Program-made: the position numbers and the translations under genes
In this document: positions 13,832-15,588 of the stretch, piece after piece
Layout of the letters: each line of letters starts with the position of its first letter
How positions within the stretch are numbered: the stretch's first letter is position 1
DNA from: Chloroflexota bacterium
Lineage (GTDB): Bacteria > Chloroflexota > Anaerolineae > Promineifilales > Promineifilaceae
Assembly: GCA_024223125.1 (NCBI GenBank)
Contig: JAAEOP010000360.1
Span: forward strand, 1-15,588
Direction: 5' to 3'
DNA length: 15,588 nucleotides
The notes under the pieces: model-generated
Told to the model about the DNA's origin: nothing
Seen by the model: the letters and a program-made list of their open reading frames with translations, nothing else
Databases searched by the model: none

Positions 13832-14377
13832 ATGACAAAATTACATCCCGATTTGGCACGAGTATTGGTTTCCGAGGAGACAATTCAAGAGCATGTGCAA
13901 ATATTGGCCGACCTGATTTCAGCCGAGTATGCCGGTGTGGAACGCTTGTACATGGTTGGTGTGTTGAAGGGAGCTTTCATCTTTTTGGCAGACCTGGCAC
14001 GGCGACTAACAATTCCCCATGTAGTAGATTTTATGGCTGTGTCCAGTTATGGTGAAGCTGGATCCGTATCCGGCGCGGTGCGGCTGGTGTTAGATTTGCG
14101 GGAGCCGATTGAAGATGAGCATATGCTGATTGTAGAAGATATTGTAGATAGTGGGCAAACCTTGCATTATTTGGTGGAAACGCTGCACGGCCGTAAACCG
14201 GCCTCATTAAAAACCTGCGCTCTGGTTCGTAAACAACGGCAAACAGATACCTTCCTGGTAGATTATCTGGGCTTTGAGATTCCCGATGTGTGGGTGGTGG
14301 GCTATGGTCTGGATTATGCTGACAAACATCGTACACTGCCCTATATTGCAGAGTTGAGACCGGCTGCTTACAAATGA
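13832..14377 (+). CDS. hpt: Hypoxanthine (-guanine) phosphoribosyltransferase
   Basis: A 181-residue cytoplasmic purine-salvage enzyme that joins hypoxanthine or guanine to PRPP, giving IMP or GMP. VGVLKGAFIFLADL (42-55) holds the pyrophosphate-binding Lys-Gly (K46-G47). SSYG (71-74) lies in the flexible catalytic loop. LIVEDIVDSGQTL (99-111) is the PRPP-binding signature, with the acidic pair E102/D103 and catalytic D106. VVGYGLDYADKHR (155-167) is the purine-binding/C-terminal motif. Length is normal (about 180). The start is supported by a GGAG ribosome-binding site at 13820-13823, eight bases before the ATG. It is followed after seven bases by the SDR gene, which suggests co-transcription. 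Confidence 0.96.
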   Translation: MTKLHPDLARVLVSEETIQEHVQILADLISAEYAGVERLYMVGVLKGAFIFLADLARRLTIPHVVDFMAVSSYGEAGSVSGAVRLVLDLREPIEDEHMLIVEDIVDSGQTLHYLVETLHGRKPASLKTCALVRKQRQTDTFLVDYLGFEIPDVWVVGYGLDYADKHRTLPYIAELRPAAYK

Positions 14378-14384
14378 TAAATGT

Positions 14385-15254
14385 ATGTTGGTTTTAGTAA
14401 CAGGCGCTTCGGGTTTTATCGGCCGCTCTTTAATGGCCTGTCTGGCGCGGGAGGGGTTGGATGCACGGCCGTATAACGGCCGTCTTGTGACCCACATCAA
14501 ACTGCGCGAACATCTGGAAGATGTGGGCCTAGTTGTCCATCTGGCCGGCGCTGAAGCTCGCGGCCGTAACCGAATTTTGCAGCAGGTGGATGTAGATGGG
14601 ACAGAGCGGCTGCTGGATGAGTGTCGTCGGGCTGAGATTAAACATCTTATTGTAGTCAGCCGGTTGGGGGCTAATCCTTTGTCCATGCACGGCTTGCTAC
14701 GGGCTAAGGGGGAGATGGAACGTCTGGTACACCAAAGCGAGGTTCCGTATACCATATTGCGTTCGGCTACACTGTACGGCCGTGATGACCGCTTTACAGA
14801 AATAATCCTCTCTTTGGCCTTATGGAGCTGGCCGTTTGTCTGGTTGCCAGGTGGCGGCAAGACACCTATGCAGCCGTTGTGGGTAGAGGATTTTGCACGC
14901 TGTCTGGTTTATTTGCTACAACATCCAGACCGTTATGAAGGCCAAACGATAACAGTGGCGGGGGAAGAACGGATGCACTATCGGGAATTGGTTCAGCGGT
15001 TGTTGGCTGTTAGCGGCCGTAAAAGATTGGCTGTGTCGCTGCCGATGACACTTTTGCGGCCGTCGTCTCGCTTATTTTTTCAGTGGTGGTATCGGCCGCC
15101 GGTGAGCCAATATTTTGTAGATTGTTTCTTTGTGCCCGAAGTGATAAACACAGATACCGTACTACGACACTTTGGATTTCGGCCGTCCCGCCTGACAAAC
15201 CAGATTGCCTATCTGCGTCGTTCCGGTTTACGGCGGCGACTGTTCCGCCGTTAA
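14385..15254 (+). CDS. NAD(P)-binding atypical SDR (NDUFA9/NmrA-like nucleoside-sugar-epimerase family)
   Basis: A 289-residue Rossmann-fold protein. MLVLVTGASGFIGRSLM (1-17) carries the GxxGxxG dinucleotide-binding loop (G7, G10, G13). VVHLAGAE (50-57) and IVVSRLGAN (89-97) are the following strands. The active-site YxxxK is not conserved as in true epimerases; the segment SRLGANPLSMHGLLRAKGEME resembles the atypical SDRs (complex I NDUFA9-like, chloroplast Ycf39-like) that bind NAD(P) without clear catalysis. PMQPLWVEDFARCLVYLLQ (about 161-179) is the usual substrate-side motif. The C-terminal 40 residues are strongly basic (RRSGLRRRLFRR). No ribosome-binding site; it begins seven bases after the hpt stop. 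Confidence 0.85.
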   Translation: MLVLVTGASGFIGRSLMACLAREGLDARPYNGRLVTHIKLREHLEDVGLVVHLAGAEARGRNRILQQVDVDGTERLLDECRRAEIKHLIVVSRLGANPLSMHGLLRAKGEMERLVHQSEVPYTILRSATLYGRDDRFTEIILSLALWSWPFVWLPGGGKTPMQPLWVEDFARCLVYLLQHPDRYEGQTITVAGEERMHYRELVQRLLAVSGRKRLAVSLPMTLLRPSSRLFFQWWYRPPVSQYFVDCFFVPEVINTDTVLRHFGFRPSRLTNQIAYLRRSGLRRRLFRR

Positions 15255-15272
15255 TTGAGCAGGCAGGCATAA

Positions 15273-15298
15273 TGTGTGGTACGAGGCCGTACCACACA
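15273..15298. repeat. Perfect 11-bp stem hairpin downstream of the SDR gene
   Basis: TGTGTGGTACG (15273-15283) pairs exactly with CGTACCACACA (15288-15298) around the loop AGGC. It sits 18 bases past the SDR stop, where a terminator is expected, but no T-tract follows in the plus direction. It could be an atypical terminator, an mRNA 3' stabiliser or another short palindromic repeat. Confidence 0.75.
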
Positions 15299-15346
15299 AC
15301 ATGCTGCAATCCTTAGGGCTTGCCCGTAAATAACTTTTGAGCTTCC

Positions 15347-15380
15347 AGATTGGTTCACTCTCGAAAGAATGAACCAATCT
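15347..15380. repeat. AACCAATC-type hairpin repeat, copy 2
   Basis: AGATTGGTTCA (15347-15357) pairs perfectly with TGAACCAATCT (15370-15380) with a 12-base loop. The arms share the word AGATTGGTTCA/TGAACCAATCT with the hairpin at 9127-9157. This makes a recurrent family whose stem is conserved while the loop varies. Confidence 0.8.
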
Positions 15381-15561
15381 TGCCAAGTTAAAAACGAGCG
15401 TTTCCTTAATATGTGGAAGAGGAGGAAGGATTTGAAGTTACGACCGTTAGAGGTAACGGCCGTGGTTACATCCTTATACACGTCATCAAACAAATTATTG
15501 ATATCTGCTGAGGTGACAGTCACTTAAAACGCATTATGTTGTAACTGCTACTACTGAAAAA

Positions 15562-15588
15562 GTAACCATTCAGGTGCCCGGCACTTCA
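15562..15588. repeat. GTGCCCGGCAC hairpin repeat, copy 2 (inverted, truncated by window edge)
   Basis: 27 bases identical in reverse complement to 6573-6599, including ten bases of flank outside the palindromic arm. The rest of the element lies beyond the window. Confidence 0.9.

Larger units (their letters stand above)
15255..15588. other. Intergenic region to the right edge
   Basis: 334 bases with no convincing gene. It contains a perfect 11-bp hairpin (15273-15298), a second AACCAATC-type hairpin (15347-15380), one ACGGCCGT word (15456-15463) and the start of the second GTGCCCGGCAC element (15562-15588). A 38-codon ORF (15411-15527) has no ribosome-binding site or recognisable product. 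Confidence 0.7.

Noticed and set aside
15251..15523. 90-residue minus-strand ORF at the right edge
   Set aside because: It runs through two hairpin repeats, has no recognisable domain and no ribosome-binding site, and its composition does not resemble the neighbouring genes.
15411..15527. 38-codon plus-strand ORF
   Set aside because: No ribosome-binding site or family resemblance; it contains an ACGGCCGT word and can arise by chance in this stretch.

Overview
The window looks like a chromosomal piece of a Chloroflexota bacterium, Anaerolineae/Ardenticatenia-like. That placement is an inference from the gene mix: polysaccharide glycosyltransferases, a Pro/Thr-rich LCP lipoprotein, a UMF1 transporter, an ABC-2 exporter permease and several loose hairpin-type intergenic repeats. 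No marker gene in the window proves it. The palindrome ACGGCCGT occurs 28 times by my count, where fewer than one is expected. It is a genome-signature word like HIP1 of cyanobacteria.

Left half, minus strand (6193 down to 1): a tightly coupled surface-polysaccharide operon. In transcription order it holds a GT2 glycosyltransferase with a coiled-coil tail, a small stand-alone homologue of that tail, a large multi-pass membrane glycosyltransferase, a GT4 glycosyltransferase, and a second GT2 enzyme that runs off the left edge. Four of the junctions are overlaps or a 2-base gap. Bases 6194-6646 form a divergent intergenic region with three nested or perfect inverted repeats and a likely promoter for the rightward gene.

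Right half, plus strand: an ABC-2 polysaccharide exporter permease (probably leaderless) and an LCP-family lipoprotein, both fitting export and wall attachment of the polymer. These are followed by an intrinsic terminator and a UMF1-family MFS transporter. arfB (ribosome rescue) lies convergent on the minus strand.

Divergent from arfB is the most striking item, a membrane-anchored thioredoxin-like gene at 11154-11663. An in-frame UGA falls exactly on the first cysteine of the CxxC motif, giving U-A-A-C. A perfect 8-bp hairpin with a G-starting loop begins 19 bases after the UGA. I read this as a selenoprotein, not as two ORFs or a dead gene.

Then come an alkaline-phosphatase-superfamily metalloenzyme, a flavin-reductase-like FMN protein overlapping a YgjP-type zinc metalloprotease, hypoxanthine phosphoribosyltransferase, and an NAD(P)-dependent atypical SDR. 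The gaps between these genes hold several families of perfect or near-perfect hairpin repeats. Some recur within the window, and one supplies the end of a coding sequence. No tRNA, rRNA, CRISPR array or transposase was seen.
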